Shown here one piece after another: positions 1-11,735 of a DNA stretch of 64,000 nt. Made by a program: the position numbers and the translations under genes. The notes beneath the pieces were generated by a model. That model was not told the origin of the DNA, searched no databases, and saw only the letters and a list, made by a program, of their open reading frames with translations. The DNA is from Mariannaea sp. PMI_226 (Eukaryota > Ascomycota > Sordariomycetes > Hypocreales > Nectriaceae): positions 2,232,001 through 2,296,000 of the forward strand of contig JANFOG010000007.1 in assembly GCA_024336345.1 (NCBI GenBank). Direction: 5' to 3'. Position 1 is the stretch's first letter, and every line of letters starts with the position of its first letter.

Positions 1-261
1 CATCCCCACAAATCGCACAGTAGCATTGACTAGAAAAGAATGGGCAATCCCGTCGCACTCAAAACGTGGCAGCCATATATTCTGACCAAGTTCATTAACT
101 GCCTGGCAGAATTTACTATGTCTATTATCTCTTTCCAACAATATCCGTGGCCGAGTTTGCAACGTACACTTCACCCAGCTCTCCATGCTGATTTCATATA
201 ATTTGCGATTGCAACCACTACTAATGCAGTGCGATACCCGCTCCCATGAGGATTGCTTTCG
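1..261 (-). CDS. Partial open frame running off the left edge, product unknown
   Basis: A minus-strand frame is open from the stop at 262-264 to base 1, about 87 codons, and would continue outside the window. The first ATG in it is at 186. The translation is rich in Trp, Cys and Arg and its composition is protein-like, but I recognise no domain. It may be an internal or 3' exon of a gene whose rest lies to the left. It could also be chance, because 87 codons is not long. Confidence 0.35.
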
Positions 262-603
262 TTAGCTGCGTCTACATTCAGTCCCTATACCATGGCTGCT
301 GACATCACGGCTGATGACAATCCTAATTGACGCACCATCTGTCCACAGTCTAAGTATGCCAGGGCCAGCGAGGCGATGTCAAGAGACCAGATTGGGTGTG
401 AATAATCAAAAACAAGCAACTGGAGAAAATTGGTGTCCGGCACAAAGCATAATCAACACTTTGCCGAAATACATGGCATCACTATGCGTTGGCGCCCCGG
501 CACTTTCGCCGTTTTGACATTCATCGGCATGTGATTGCTTGAAATTCCTGTCTGCCCCTGATTCCATGTTGCTCAAACTCTACCTGGTGATTCCGTATAT
601 CAT

Positions 604-1126
604 TTATCTTTTGGTACGAAGCAGATAAGACACAAGAGTTGATTTTTCGTCATCAGTTACTCCTACATCACGCATAAGCCCAAGCAAAGCATCAGGCTTA
701 TTCATCCTTAAATAATCGAGTACCACGCAATTTTTACAGTCGCAAAGCCCGAAATCATGATAAAAGGCATCTATTGCATTCAGTAACACGCTATTGCATA
801 GATCGTTAGGTGAAAATAGACACACTTTTAGAATTTTGCTCCGCGATCACTCTTTGCCTTTCGGCTGCAGCTCGAGGGTTATTGGAGCGTACGTTGCGAT
901 GGGATTCGGTCAGACATGATGGCGATTGCCTTTGTTGCTTGCATTCCTTGCCAGGATGTAGTGCACATGAGGTATTTAGCAGCGGTAAGCTCAACGGTGC
1001 CTCCCAAAGTATGCCGTATTGCTTGTGATTTGTCAGAACGGCGCGCAGAGCTTCCACCAAATCCTGCTCTTGCATAGCCCATAGGGGCGTGTGTTGGACA
1101 ATCACCGTTCGCCGAGGAACCTCCAT
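604..1126 (-). pseudogene. Possible frameshifted small gene, product unknown
   Basis: A 106-codon frame starts at an ATG at 1126. A second minus-strand frame (about 73 codons) runs to a stop at 604-606. The two overlap near 806-825 and differ by one base around an A-run at about 826-836. The second frame has a coherent, charged, protein-like C-terminus (it ends LLRTKR). I found no intron that joins the two in frame, so a one-base frameshift is the simplest reading. No family is recognised and both pieces could be spurious. Confidence 0.22.
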
Positions 1127-2981
1127 TATTCTCTCTTTGGTGTTATATGGACGTTATATGGATGTTTGAAGAATAATTCACCAAATAGCAAGGAGAACGA
1201 AGTAGCAAAAATCGTTGTTTGGAGGTGAAACAAATATAGTGAATGTATGAGCAGTGTTCCGTCACGGCCATAGTTGCTACGTCACTCTGCTGACAGCAGG
1301 GACGAGACTGACAACATTGCTTTGATACTCCAGCCTTACCACCCACTCGGGGGAAAATGAATAAGTAGCATTGATCCACTTGCCGAGGCAGGGAGTGTCA
1401 CAGTCTACATAGATATTCTGCTGCGGCGTTTTGTGGACTGAGCAATTGTCCGAAATGCCGCGGTATACCGCAAGATGCCGCATAGCTGCCACAAGGCAGG
1501 GCCATGATATTCCCCACATAATGCCGCAAGCGTTCACAAGGGGATACGCAACGGTTGCTACAGTATCAAGATCGGGTACAGAAAGTTGGGGTGAAGGTTG
1601 GATTCGAATGATATTCATAGATGCGTCACACTTTGTGGGGATAAAGATAGGGTCCGCTATGCCCGAACTGAGCAACCTACAGTGGATTGACCCACTGGCT
1701 CATAGGGAATGTTACCCACTAACATACCAGCAACACAACGGAAAAGGCGCTGGGGACAAGAACAAAGCGCACCAAGCACCAGAAATCAAGCATACACAAG
1801 CCGCAGCCAGTGCAGTGCAATTCAAACGAACCAACCCTATACCTCTCCACAATGACCGCCTGTAGCATCACTACAACTCTCCCCTGTAAAACCTTTTCCC
1901 CAATCGAAGCTGTAAGTGTCATACTAGTCGCAGGGATCAATCTGCAGGCCACCACCAGCAACAGCATCTTCTAGCCTATTTTGGTATTAACAGAGGGAAG
2001 TTTGAGGGATTTTGGAAGAGTTGACCTCATTTTGCTGCTTGCTTCGAACTGCCAGGCCTCTTGATAGCCCTAATAAGGCATCTAAAGGCACCAGGAGCAT
2101 TGGAAAGCTTCTGGTCAAACGGCATTTTGCTATAATAGGTTTTCTCCTTTTGTGGTTTTTCCTATTATTGGTTACTTAGTGTTTAGTCTGTAAGATATAT
2201 CTTCTTTTATCTAAAGCATAATATGATTTATACAGGAACCGGAATATCCAGCTTTAGTTTGAAGGCTGAAGTCAGAAGGACTGTATATTAGCGGAGGTGG
2301 TAAAGGAGAAAGAGATCCAAGAGAATTCTAGCAGGAAATATAAATGTACCAATATCCTAGGTGCGCAGGAATAATTGCTGACGAGAAGCCTGCTTGATGC
2401 CTTTAAAGGCCGGGCCTTTGAGCCTAAGAATTATCAGATGGTTTATAGCTTGATGGTCAATATAGGAAGCGCGAGACCTACCACTATTGATGTATTTTAC
2501 CTATAGCTAGCCCGGCACGTCGTCTTGCCCCAAATGGGGCTTATATGTGAGCAGCATGCTCTCACGACGTTAATCAATACACATACACACACATGTAGCA
2601 TCACTAACAATTGCAAAACACTGATTGATGACAGAAAAGGTAACTTGCATTGCTAACATAGCGGTCGCAAATGCACCTAGCAGTGCTAGCCAATGCAATT
2701 AGCATTCCACTTGCCACAAAGCGTGCGAGGCAGCAGGAACAAATGCTTCAGCATTACAATGAATACAGTTGGCGTCTTAGACGAACCCGCCAACTGCTCT
2801 CACGGCTATACAACTGTTTCGGGACCACGACATATTTGCATCTGATAGATGGAATGAAATGTTACCATATAATAACGAATAAATTTGGACAGCTACGCCG
2901 GCGACCAGATCAACAAATATTTCGTTAGGTAGATGAATAGAAGTTACAAGAGCTTATGCAGGAGTTTACAGCCAACTATGT
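1127..2981. other. Gene-poor stretch with no supported gene
   Basis: The only longer open frame is on the minus strand at 1277-1675 (about 130 codons). It has some protein-like character but no ATG at its start and no splice model that I could close. From about 2000 to 2600 the sequence is AT-rich with many TA steps and stops in all frames, as in a decayed repeat. No terminal repeat or transposase motif is visible. Confidence 0.4.
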
Positions 2982-3923
2982 TTACCATCCTACAAGAGTC
3001 AAAAATGATTGGAGAGCCGGAAATACTGTGGCCCAGACAGCGTCGAGCTTGCCCTTCTTTTCGTCGATCCACCATTTTCCCCATGGGGACCCGAAGATCT
3101 TGGCCAGGGAGACAAACGAAGCCCCCGTCCAAAAGAAGATGAAGATATAAAAGAAACAAATGATCCCGTATTTTAGAACACGCCGGCCCGTTTTATCGTT
3201 CGCCGTGGCGTTATAATAGTAAATGCCCCAGATAGTCAAGATCACTGTTATCAGCATCGCGGGGATCTCGGCCACCATCGTGGCATCAAGGCTAACGGAA
3301 TCCAGCCAACGAAAGAAATGGGTACTCCTCGCTGGTATGACTCCACCAGCCTGGAAAACGGCCATGCTAAGGACAAAACCGGGAATGAAATTGACCGTAG
3401 TCGCAGAGCCGTACGCAAAAATGGCGAAATAGTTGAGCCCAAGTATTGTGTCTGCCGAAAGACATGGCACTGAACCAAGGAGGGAGAACAAAGAGCCAAT
3501 CTGCGTGAGACAGGACCAAATGATAGCCATGACGTTGGATGCACCGACAAGGCCGAATCTCGATGAGCACTCTCGTGCTGTCTGGCATGATTGGATGAGG
3601 AAGAGCATGGAAAAGATGAAAGTCAGCCAGCTCCGCAGAAAGTTGAATGTAGTTCCACCGTTGGCTCCGTTGTTGACTCCATTGCTCTCTTTATTCTTCT
3701 CAATCTTCTGGATGGTACGGATGGTCTGAACGATTGCGAACAGCGACATGATGTGCTGAGCGAGGTAAACGTAGTAGCCGAAGACTCCGAATGGCACGTC
3801 CATGCAGGCGATCGGATCGGCCAGTTTTTTGTTTAGTTCCGTGTAATTCAACTGACTTTTATTCACCCACTCTGACTCGGGGAGAGGAAGGGGCAGGGGA
3901 TGCCCGGTGGCGCTCGATGCCAT
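2982..3923 (-). CDS. Multi-pass integral membrane protein, conserved fungal type, function unknown
   Basis: Single-exon frame. I chose the ATG at 3923 (313 residues, beginning MASSATGHPLP) over the upstream ATG at 4010, because the extra 29 residues are poorly structured. After about 45 polar residues there is a hydrophobic segment (FGVFGYYVYLAQHIMSLF). A basic Lys/Asn-rich loop follows, then five to six more hydrophobic segments spread to the C-terminus, for about seven predicted membrane helices. No catalytic or transporter motif is recognised. A 7-helix receptor-like or general membrane protein are both possible. The region about 160-250 bases upstream of this ATG is pyrimidine-rich on the coding strand, as in many fungal promoters, but it overlaps the small candidate gene upstream. 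Confidence 0.75.
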   Translation of the reverse strand: MASSATGHPLPLPLPESEWVNKSQLNYTELNKKLADPIACMDVPFGVFGYYVYLAQHIMSLFAIVQTIRTIQKIEKNKESNGVNNGANGGTTFNFLRSWLTFIFSMLFLIQSCQTARECSSRFGLVGASNVMAIIWSCLTQIGSLFSLLGSVPCLSADTILGLNYFAIFAYGSATTVNFIPGFVLSMAVFQAGGVIPARSTHFFRWLDSVSLDATMVAEIPAMLITVILTIWGIYYYNATANDKTGRRVLKYGIICFFYIFIFFWTGASFVSLAKIFGSPWGKWWIDEKKGKLDAVWATVFPALQSFLTLVGW

Positions 3924-4099
3924 AGATGAAAGATGTTGCTCTATTAACACGTCTGACAAGATCGATTTTTTTTGGATATGGCAAACGTCAAATTGTAGGG
4001 TTGCGTTCAATCCTTCAGTGTCTGAAATCCCACCCGTCCCTTGCCGTGGTACATATATTCAAGTAACTAACACCACAGGCAACGATGAGGCGCCGGTTA

Positions 4100-4432
4100 T
4101 CACCTCATGATGTTTGCTTTCCTATGCCGGATTAAGGAAGTGGCGCTTGGAGCAAGTATCTCAGCCGCGAGAAGAAAAAGAAAAAGAAACAAGGACGATG
4201 GGAGTGCTCTGCCTTGTGCCTCTGCAAAGAGCACAGCCACTAGGGGCAGTGCATGTGTGACGATGTTCCCAGTTCCGCTCGAGGCAGAATGGGCTCGTCC
4301 ACAGTAACTACAACTGACCTCTATCAAACGTTTTGATTCCTCAGACAAGCAGAGGAAATATACTCACGCCTCCATGGGCCGGTGGCCGTAGTCGTCGTCG
4401 GGAAATCTTCCAAAACATGCAATCAGTGGCAT
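4100..4432 (-). CDS. Possible small two-exon protein (92 residues), unknown
   Basis: An ATG at 4432 opens a short exon (MPLIACFGRFPDDD...) that ends at 4368 before a GTGAGT donor. A 54-nt intron (4314-4367) ending in TCAG leads to 4313, and the frame then runs to a stop at 4100-4102. The phases agree (2, then 1). The product has a Cys pair (CSYC) and a Leu/Phe-rich segment that could be a membrane helix, but that segment is encoded by a pyrimidine-rich tract and may only reflect base composition. It could instead be 5' leader sequence of the membrane-protein gene just downstream. Confidence 0.35.
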
Positions 4433-4779
4433 GATACCAAGCCAAGAAAATACCAAGAGTCACACCATGATGCTTTATATTGGCTCAGCTGAAAACGCCA
4501 CATGCCTCATGTGCAGCAATTTTAATTTTTTTTCGAAACGGCTACATCTGCATATAGTCGCTCATTTTGGCTAGGTCCGCGAATCTTGTAAAATGGTACA
4601 AATGGAAAAATACCAGTTACATGCATTTTCAACAGCCCCGTGTGGTGGGATATTCATAATTTTCGCTGGGGAAATGCAAGGCTTTTGCCGCATTGAAGGG
4701 GCTCTTAAGGTACGAGCTAATATAATACATCTTTTTACTACCAGTTTTTATATCTATAGCATATTTATATCTATAATAA

Positions 4780-5251
4780 TTATATTATTTTACCCTCCAG
4801 TCCATCTCGGTTCTGTCTCTCATGGTCATCATGAGATTGATGCGCTTCCGTGTTTTCCTCGTCGTCAACTACGTCAATGATGAACTCGTTAGCGGCTAGT
4901 GCCATTGTTTCTTCACCTCACTTCCCCTTTCATTCGTTCGCGAGGTATGATAGCTCGTCCTGAGTTCGGGGTTGCCGTTGTCGGTTGGGAAAGTCGCGAC
5001 AGAAGCTGATGCGACGGGCTCCATAGCCTCTACCACCTCAATTGCGCTGAGGTGGACTCAACTAGTGAGGAAGATCGAGACATTTGACTTGAACCGCAAA
5101 TAACGACAGGTCTTCCTGCACCTGAGTTTGATCCGACGGGTACTTTAATATACCGGATTGTATTACTTAAAGAGTCGAGTGCTATATCAGCTTTAGTCAT
5201 GTACCGTGGGATAATATTGCCCATCATATTACCATATCTAACTACTGCCAA
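4780..5251 (-). pseudogene. Broken coding remnant, product unknown
   Basis: Three successive minus-strand frames each give protein-like sequence. The first is about 5251-5030. The second runs through about 5045-4905 (it contains EVVEAMEPVAS). The third runs from about 4905 to a stop at 4780 (it contains FIIDVVDDEENTEAHQ). Each passes into the next only by a one-base frame change, and I see no plausible splice sites at the changes. Acidic and His-rich stretches like the last one occur in DNA-binding and transposon-related proteins, but no family can be named. Confidence 0.3.
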
Positions 5252-5791
5252 TATATTCGTGCTATCGAAAAATCAACATGATAATGATTGCACTTATAGA
5301 TCATTGTTGTTGGAAAAGAGTCATGAGACAGGTCGCGACAGGCCGCACCGCAAATCTAAAGGAGGAATACCTGCAATGCCACATAACTCGGCGACGAAAC
5401 CCAATCACACCAAATCTATTTCCCTTCTAAAGCTGAGGTCTAGCCACTCTAAGATGAGTTGGTGCTGAAGTTGGGCTAAGAGACTTGGAGTTTAGGCTGA
5501 GCCACCCACCACCGAGTCCTGGAGTAAACAGAGAAGTAACGCATGAGCAGCACCTTTCGGAGTGAATACCGATCCCCTAGAGACAATAGGCTCTCACGCC
5601 AGCATTGGCCCTTCAGCTACACTATTGTGCCATAAACCTTGACCCGTTAATAAGGGTTTGATACTGGCAGATATGCCTTCAGCTTGGCTCACAATTCTCA
5701 TGTCTTCTTTCACTAGCTATACCTAGGTCTGCCTCGCCCCCTGACCCATGCCTTGGCCTGCAGACCCATCCTACATATTTCCTGCTAATGA
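5252..5791. other. No gene seen
   Basis: Mixed-composition sequence with only short frames on both strands. I see no splice-linked exons and no recognisable motif. Confidence 0.4.
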
Positions 5792-6106
5792 CGATTACTC
5801 CGTTTGAAAAAGGCTGGAGGCAAAAATCATGGCATTGAGAGATTGGCAGAATTGGTCTTATGTTTTGCCAACTGCATCCTAGATATCCAACAAAGGCTTA
5901 CGAAACCCACGCAATTGGCCACTGTGACAACTGATGGCTGCTCGTGAAGCTCTCAGATGGACTGTGCCGTCTCATTGGTTTGCGATTCTGAGGTCTTGGT
6001 TATCGTGGACCGTTTCGAGCCAGAGCCATTCACGATTCCTGCTCCGATACCGTTTCCATGTCTTGAGCCTGAAGACCTAGAAATTAGCTATGTCTTTGCC
6101 TCCTAA
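5792..6106 (+). pseudogene. Remnant of a plus-strand coding sequence with an in-frame TGA
   Basis: A 105-codon frame is open except for a TGA at 5945-5947. Both sides have protein-like composition: before the stop, a helix-like stretch with LAELVLCFANCILD; after it, an acidic, Pro-rich stretch ending at a TAA at 6104-6106. There is no clear start ATG. It could be an exon fragment of a decayed gene, possibly transposon-derived, but no family is recognised. Confidence 0.28.
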
Positions 6107-6521
6107 GACAACGTCGTCTCGTTTTAAGTGGGCAACAAAGGAAGAAAACATAGTGCGCACCATGAGACAGGTGAGCCGGGTCTTAAGCTGAGATCCTACC
6201 GCACTCTTCCTACATTCGTTTGCAGGGTATATACGATCCACGCCCGTTAGTCAACTAAAACACAAGCACCTCTCTACCTCCATGTGGCAGTGAGATAGTG
6301 TTGGTTGGTGTTGAATCAGTTGTTTTTACCCGCCCCAACTTAGCATAGAATGATCATGTGAAGAGATGATCTCTGTGTATATGCCGATTGTACCTTGTTA
6401 CCGTTTCTGGCCTTTACGAGATTGGACGATGTTGCGAAATGTAGCTGCAACTGTTTTGAGAAACACCGTCCCACCTACTGATACATTTTTCACATGTCTT
6501 TTTGGGTATATATCTATTCGA
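6107..6521. other. Downstream flank of the NLR gene, no gene seen
   Basis: Only short frames are present. This is the 3' flank of the minus-strand NLR gene and would hold its terminator. Confidence 0.4.
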
Positions 6522-9500
6522 TTAGCCGACCTGTAACGCAAAAAGATTCATCAGTTTGGTGGGCCCCTCACCTCGGTTGGAGCGCAGAAGCTGCAAGTCA
6601 TGAGCAACCGCCTGCGTCTTGAAATGGTTTGGTCCAAGGACAGACTGGAATCCTTCCAGTGCTTGGTCAAACATCACTTCGGCCTCTCTGAGCTTGCCTT
6701 TGTCCTTATTTATACGTCCCATAATGTAGAGGCTGTCGAGAGTCGCCGTATGGTCACGCCCAAGTGTCTCCTCCCTTCCTTTCAGTGCTCGGTCGTACAT
6801 CGCTTCAGCTTCACTGATCCTGCCTTGCGCACCATAGACAATTCCTAGGTTGTAGACGGTGTTGAGGGTTGACGAATGGTTACGTCCAAGTGCCTTCTCC
6901 GTCCCTACCAGTGCTCGTTCCAACATTACCTGAGCTTTGTCAAGTTTTCCTTGGTCTTTGTAGACAAGCCCTAAGTTATTGACAGCATTGAGAGTTGATA
7001 CATGGTTATATCCAAGTGCCTCCTCCATACCCTTCAGTGCTCGAGCAATTATTACCTCAGCTTCATCGATCTTGCCTTGGTCCCAATACATAGACCCAAG
7101 GTTTTTAATAGTGCCGAGAGTTGATATATGGTTATATCCAAGTGCCTTCTCTTTGCCTTTTATTGCTCGAACAAGCATCACCTCAGCTTCGCTGAACTTG
7201 CCTTGATCCAAGTAAACAAGCGCTAGGTTATTGACGGTCCTAAGTGTTGATATATGGTCACGTCCAAGTGCCTTCTCGCTGCCTTCCAGTGCTCGGCCAT
7301 ACATCGCCTCAGCCTGGCTGGGTTTGCCTTGGTTCCAGTATAACATCCCAAGGCCATGGATTGAGTCCGTTACAAGACTGTCAGTAATAGCTTCGTTGTC
7401 TGGCTGTGAGAAATTCTCTTGTATCCACCATAAACATCTCTCAGCATGGGGAAGAATCCTTTGCTGTAGAGTCCAACACCCCTTCGTGTCTCTCGTCGGT
7501 ACTGAGTGGCCAACCAATATGAGTGCCATGCGCGCAAACTCCCTCTTCTTCTCGCTGTTATCCAAATGCAGCACCCATCGGTGGACGACCGGATGCATGG
7601 CGTAAGTTCCTCTAGGTTCTGCTTGCACCTGGATCATTGAATAACGGAGCAGAAGGCCCATCGCGTCCACAAAACAGGTTACATCGCTTGCCATGCGAAA
7701 CAGCCAAGGTGGCCACTGCTTCTCAGGGTCCGTATATTTGCTGCTTTGAGTAGGCCATGCCAAAGCTGTTTGTTGTCAAGGCACGCCCACAGCCGCAATA
7801 CGTTCATGGCATCGGTACTTTCGTTTTCGATTGCGTTGAGAGATACTGCCCATGTGGTGGCAATACTTCCTTGGTGGTAGTCCGTCAAAGGATTGTCAGA
7901 TCCCATAACCTTTTGCCATTGTTTGTTGTAGATCTTGATGTAAGTCTCGATATCTACGCCTGTCTCGCGCAGATATGACGCAGCTTGCGCCAAAGCCAGC
8001 GGTAGGCCTTGTAATAAATCGAGAAGAGTGTCGTAGTCTGGGCACCAATCTAGACGACCCGCATGTTTAGCGGAAGAATATAGTACGATGAGTGGCTATA
8101 ACTCACGCAATTCTTTTCCATATGATGCTTGTAAAATGGCCCTGCTCTGGTCTTGGTCGACGTTGGTCAAATGGTTTGACTTACCTAGCTGCTGCAGGCG
8201 TAGTAATCGTGTCGTTATCAGAATTGAGCCCTGATCTCCAGGGAAATATTGCCGGATGTCATATGCTCCTGTTGTACCACCTTGTTGGTGATCTTGATCG
8301 ACGTTGTCAAAAATCAACAGCCATTGCGTATTGCTTGGCTGAGCGAGCCATTCCATCACTTTCATTACGGCCACGTCGAGGCCCTCGTGGCTGTTGAGGT
8401 TCATATCAGGGTTCCGGCTAGCGGCCCGAAGTTCAGGAATTCTGGTTAGGCATCTGGCGAAGCTTTGTCTCAACTGATCCTCAGATCGCCCATCTAGCCA
8501 GAAGATTGCACTAAAGGCGGCTTTGTGACGACGGGCAAAGTCGATAGCTAGCTGCGTCTTGCCGATGCCGCCGAGGCCATGCAAAACGCACACCTTCCGT
8601 CGATCCATAGAGCATTGCTGTGGCAAAAGACACTGCTCGAGTGCAGTCCTGTCCGTTGGTCTATCGATAAACTTATCTGATACTGGCGCGCCTTGTAGGC
8701 TGAAGGGGACTTGGAAGGAAGCTTGTGCGATGAGATATTGACATTAGCAATTTTGAGGTTGTGTGAAAGTGTAGTGAATTGTATTGGAGAGGAGATGAGG
8801 GTGAGATTCTTTGACGTCTGTTCTGAGATGTACTCGATATGAAGAGCACGCCAAGTGAGATCCGTAACGACCAGAGCATGTTCCGAAAACACTGAGCTTA
8901 ACTTACTAGGATTAGGCGCAGGGGCAGCTTTCGTTTGCACTTCAGCGACGGGGAGCACCCCTAGCAACTCTCTTGCATATGCAGCCGCAGTGGCGGCGGC
9001 ATACCTCTGCCATCCTTTGTTCTTGTGAGAATCGGAGTAGTCACAAATGCCCCGGATCGGCAGGCAAGGGAGAATGTCCATCAGACCGGCAGCCTCCATC
9101 TCGAAACAGATGGCGTCCAGTTGCCAAGCGATATTGTCTCTCTGGGTGCCGTTCCTCATCACTTGGTTGCCTGAGGCAATAACGCCGTAATGTATTACGG
9201 GGTCATCCGTGCTCCGCCTCCGTCGAGTTACCAGGTTCGAACGGTCACACTCATCACAGTTAGATGCTGGAGATGTGTGATTGTACTCTGAGGAGAAAAG
9301 AAGGTCCGTTGCGGTCGGACGGCGGTACTGGGGGTGTCCGTCGAACATTTCCCCTAAAATGAGTGGAATTCGACTCCCGCCTCGTTCATGCCTTGCTTGT
9401 AGAGACGCCACAGCCGTGCCAAGCAAATGATGCGGGCTCTTCGGGATTGCGGTGCGTTGGATCTGTCCATCTCCAATGATCTTCCCCAGATCGTACTGCG

Positions 9501-9930
9501 TCACCCTAGTCCCGACAACGACATCGCCCAAACGCATGTCCACCTTGCTTGGCACCCCGCCTCCAATCCCCACCATCAAACCAAAGCGGATCGACGGGAA
9601 GGTTCGGATAAGGTGGGTTAGCACGTTCGCTGCATTATTTGTTCCGTACTGGGCTGTCGGCAAACAAGCAACGACGACGTTGTGGCGTTGTACAGTACCG
9701 AGAGTATAGGTATTGGTGTCGTTTGTACTCCTGGGCAGGTCTCTGTGGATGTGGTCAAGCACGGCGCAAGCTGCAGCCATCTCTATTGGCAGCGCGCAGA
9801 TCCAAGCGATTGTGTACTGGTCGTGCGAGACAGGCGAGCTGTCTTGCAACCGCGACTGAGCGTCGTGAACCCCATTTTCTAGGTTGTTGTCAGGGATCAC
9901 CTGTCGTTTTTGACGGTGGAGGGCCATCAT
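6522..9930 (-). CDS. NLR-like protein: purine-nucleoside-phosphorylase-type domain, NB-ARC, six TPRs; apparent frameshift
   Basis: Exon 1 (9930-8907) starts at ATG and encodes a PNP_UDP-like domain: WICALPIEMAAA, MVGIGGGVPS and a glycine-rich core. A possible 185-nt intron (GTAAGT donor at 8906, CACAAG acceptor) leads to exon 2 (8721-8107), which begins with the linker PFSLQGAPV. The NB-ARC part has Walker A GLGGIGKT (Lys about residue 396), Walker B LLIFDNVD, and LITTR. A 57-nt intron (8050-8106, GTGAGT, CTAAAC branch) leads to exon 3 with GLPLALAQAASYL. Near 7735-7750 the frame must slip by one base, inside or beside AAA runs, to reach the remaining NLR core and six 42-residue TPR (kinesin-light-chain type) repeats. 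No intron explains the slip, so it is a frameshift mutation or an assembly error. In such fungal NLRs the PNP-like domain is the effector or sensor module and the repeats recognise ligands. The first intron may contain a further small exon. Confidence 0.85.
6560..7360 (-). repeat. Six tandem 126-bp TPR-coding units
   Basis: Each unit encodes 42 residues of the form YxxQGKxxEAExMxxRALxG, then EKALGxxHxSTL. Units 2 to 5 are very alike in DNA as well as protein, as in NLR repeat arrays that change copy number. Confidence 0.8.
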
Positions 9931-11735
9931 TACTGTGCAGTTTTGGCGTCAAGATCGTCTCTGGCCATCACGGCGAAATCTCCGTACAATTTGTATTTCA
10001 TGGGTGCGCTTTTTCTTCGACGCGTAGTTTTTGGTCGAGATGGACGTCACGGGTGGGAGAGCTGAAAAGTGGCGGTGCCTCATTCAGGGGTGCATGCATC
10101 AGGCAGCCACAAATGGTCCATTAGACGCCTTCGTGCAGGTGCAAGCACAGCCACCGCCTGTTCCCCTGTTACCACCACCAATACCCTCAACAGCCTCATG
10201 AAACGAGCCTCATCGAAAACCCGAGGTGGTGTTTGGTGTTGATGTGCTGCAATAGAAAACTACCGAGGCCTCCATTCGCTGGATTCCCAAAAAGGGGACA
10301 CTCTGCGCCCAAAAATCGAACCGATCGTCCCAGACATATTGTGGAAGTAATTGGGGTCGTCCAGTCTAGTGATGGGATTTACTGCTAAACTGGATGCGTA
10401 CACCAACCACAGCCGCATCAGCCACAGCAGGCCAATACACCGAGAAACTCGACCGCAGACATCGCAGGGAGAGTTCGCATGCTGTCTCGATCTATAAGAT
10501 CCGAAGAAGCAAAAAAAAAAAAAAATGCCAAGAAGTTGAGCACCTAGGTTCCGGCCACGCAGGGCTGGCCAAAGGCGGAAGGTTCCAGGATTCGAGGCCC
10601 ATCAAGATATAATCTCAGCCCCTGGTGAGGCAAATACTGTAGCATGGAAAAAAAGACGCTACTCAGGAGGGAGAGGGGGAGGGGGGGTTATCTAGTACGG
10701 GTTTCCTTTTCCGTGGACGCAGGGGTGCGACAAACAGCTTGTTTTGTACATGGGAGCTGTCGATGTCACTCAGACGCTCTGCACTTCCAATCATATTCTC
10801 TAAAATCTTGCAAAACTCCCCGCAAGTTTCATTGCTACATTCAGCTGAATGGACCTAGCGACGTCTATAAAATCTTGTTGCGGAGCTCTTCATACTTTTT
10901 CGTTTAACCTTCGTAAATGGCAAAGCCATCCTGTAGTTCGCCAGAATGTGGCCTAATGCTTACTATGAATCTACGTACCCATGCTACCTGCTGCATAAGT
11001 TTGTTTTAGATCTTGAAAAAGGATTTCAAATGTCAAGAATGACTTAGAACTACATTTCTTCTATCCAAACCGGCTTTCAGCTACTTCTGAGATTTCTTGG
11101 TTAATCAAAGACGCACGCGTTGACATTGCTCTCGTACCAATCCGACTCCCTCCAAACTAGGGTTAGGGTTGAGTCTAGCGGCTATATGAGGGGCGTGGCT
11201 AAGTTAGGTACGGCCCGGAGACTTGAGTGGCTGGGCACTGTTAAGCGAGACATGGGCGGCGGATATAATCAGTCTTGGCCCTATCGGCCGTTCACATTCT
11301 ACCTCCATTTACTAGAAGCAGGGATTAGAAAATCGTGATCCATCGCGGGGGATTCCTGGCTTCCTAAAATGTCAGGTAATGATCGCCCCTTGTCCGCTAT
11401 CTTCAACAACCAGGGTTGTGGGCGAGCCACTAAACAAGAAGGGGAAAAAAAAAAAAGAGGCACAGTTTCAGAGTGCCGCCGAGGATGTGGTCGTCGTGAA
11501 GCTGCGTTAGCTTGTGCTCGCGACCTTTACTGATAAGTTGAAACGCTCCAAGTTTGATAAAAGATCAAGTTCTCGATCGAAAGTAGTAATTTTTTGGTTA
11601 CCTACTAGCCTCATACACCCTAACGAGTAGATTATCAGAGTCACTTGAGATTTTCCTGGCCATTGATATATATTTACTGATTTATTAGCGCTATATTAAA
11701 CCTGGGCATTAATTACATCTACATAGACTATATTA
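9931..11735. other. Intergenic, no gene supported
   Basis: This holds the promoter side of the NLR gene and the 3' flank of the SAT4-like gene. A run of 14 A is at about 10510. A short telomere-like string, TAGGGTTAGGGTT, is at 11158-11170. Open frames here are short and lack codon or splice support. Confidence 0.45.

Noticed and set aside
1277..1967. Spliced secreted protein on the minus strand
   Set aside because: A possible 51-nt intron joins hydrophobic and Cys-containing frames, but no ATG lies in the frame that would give the signal peptide.
7745..7810. Intron to explain the NLR frame slip
   Set aside because: Available GT sites are not donor-like, and an intron would delete the conserved LWACLDNKQLWHG stretch.
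9639..10124. 161-codon plus-strand frame over the NLR 5' end
   Set aside because: It lies antisense to the conserved PNP-type domain and has no domain or start support.
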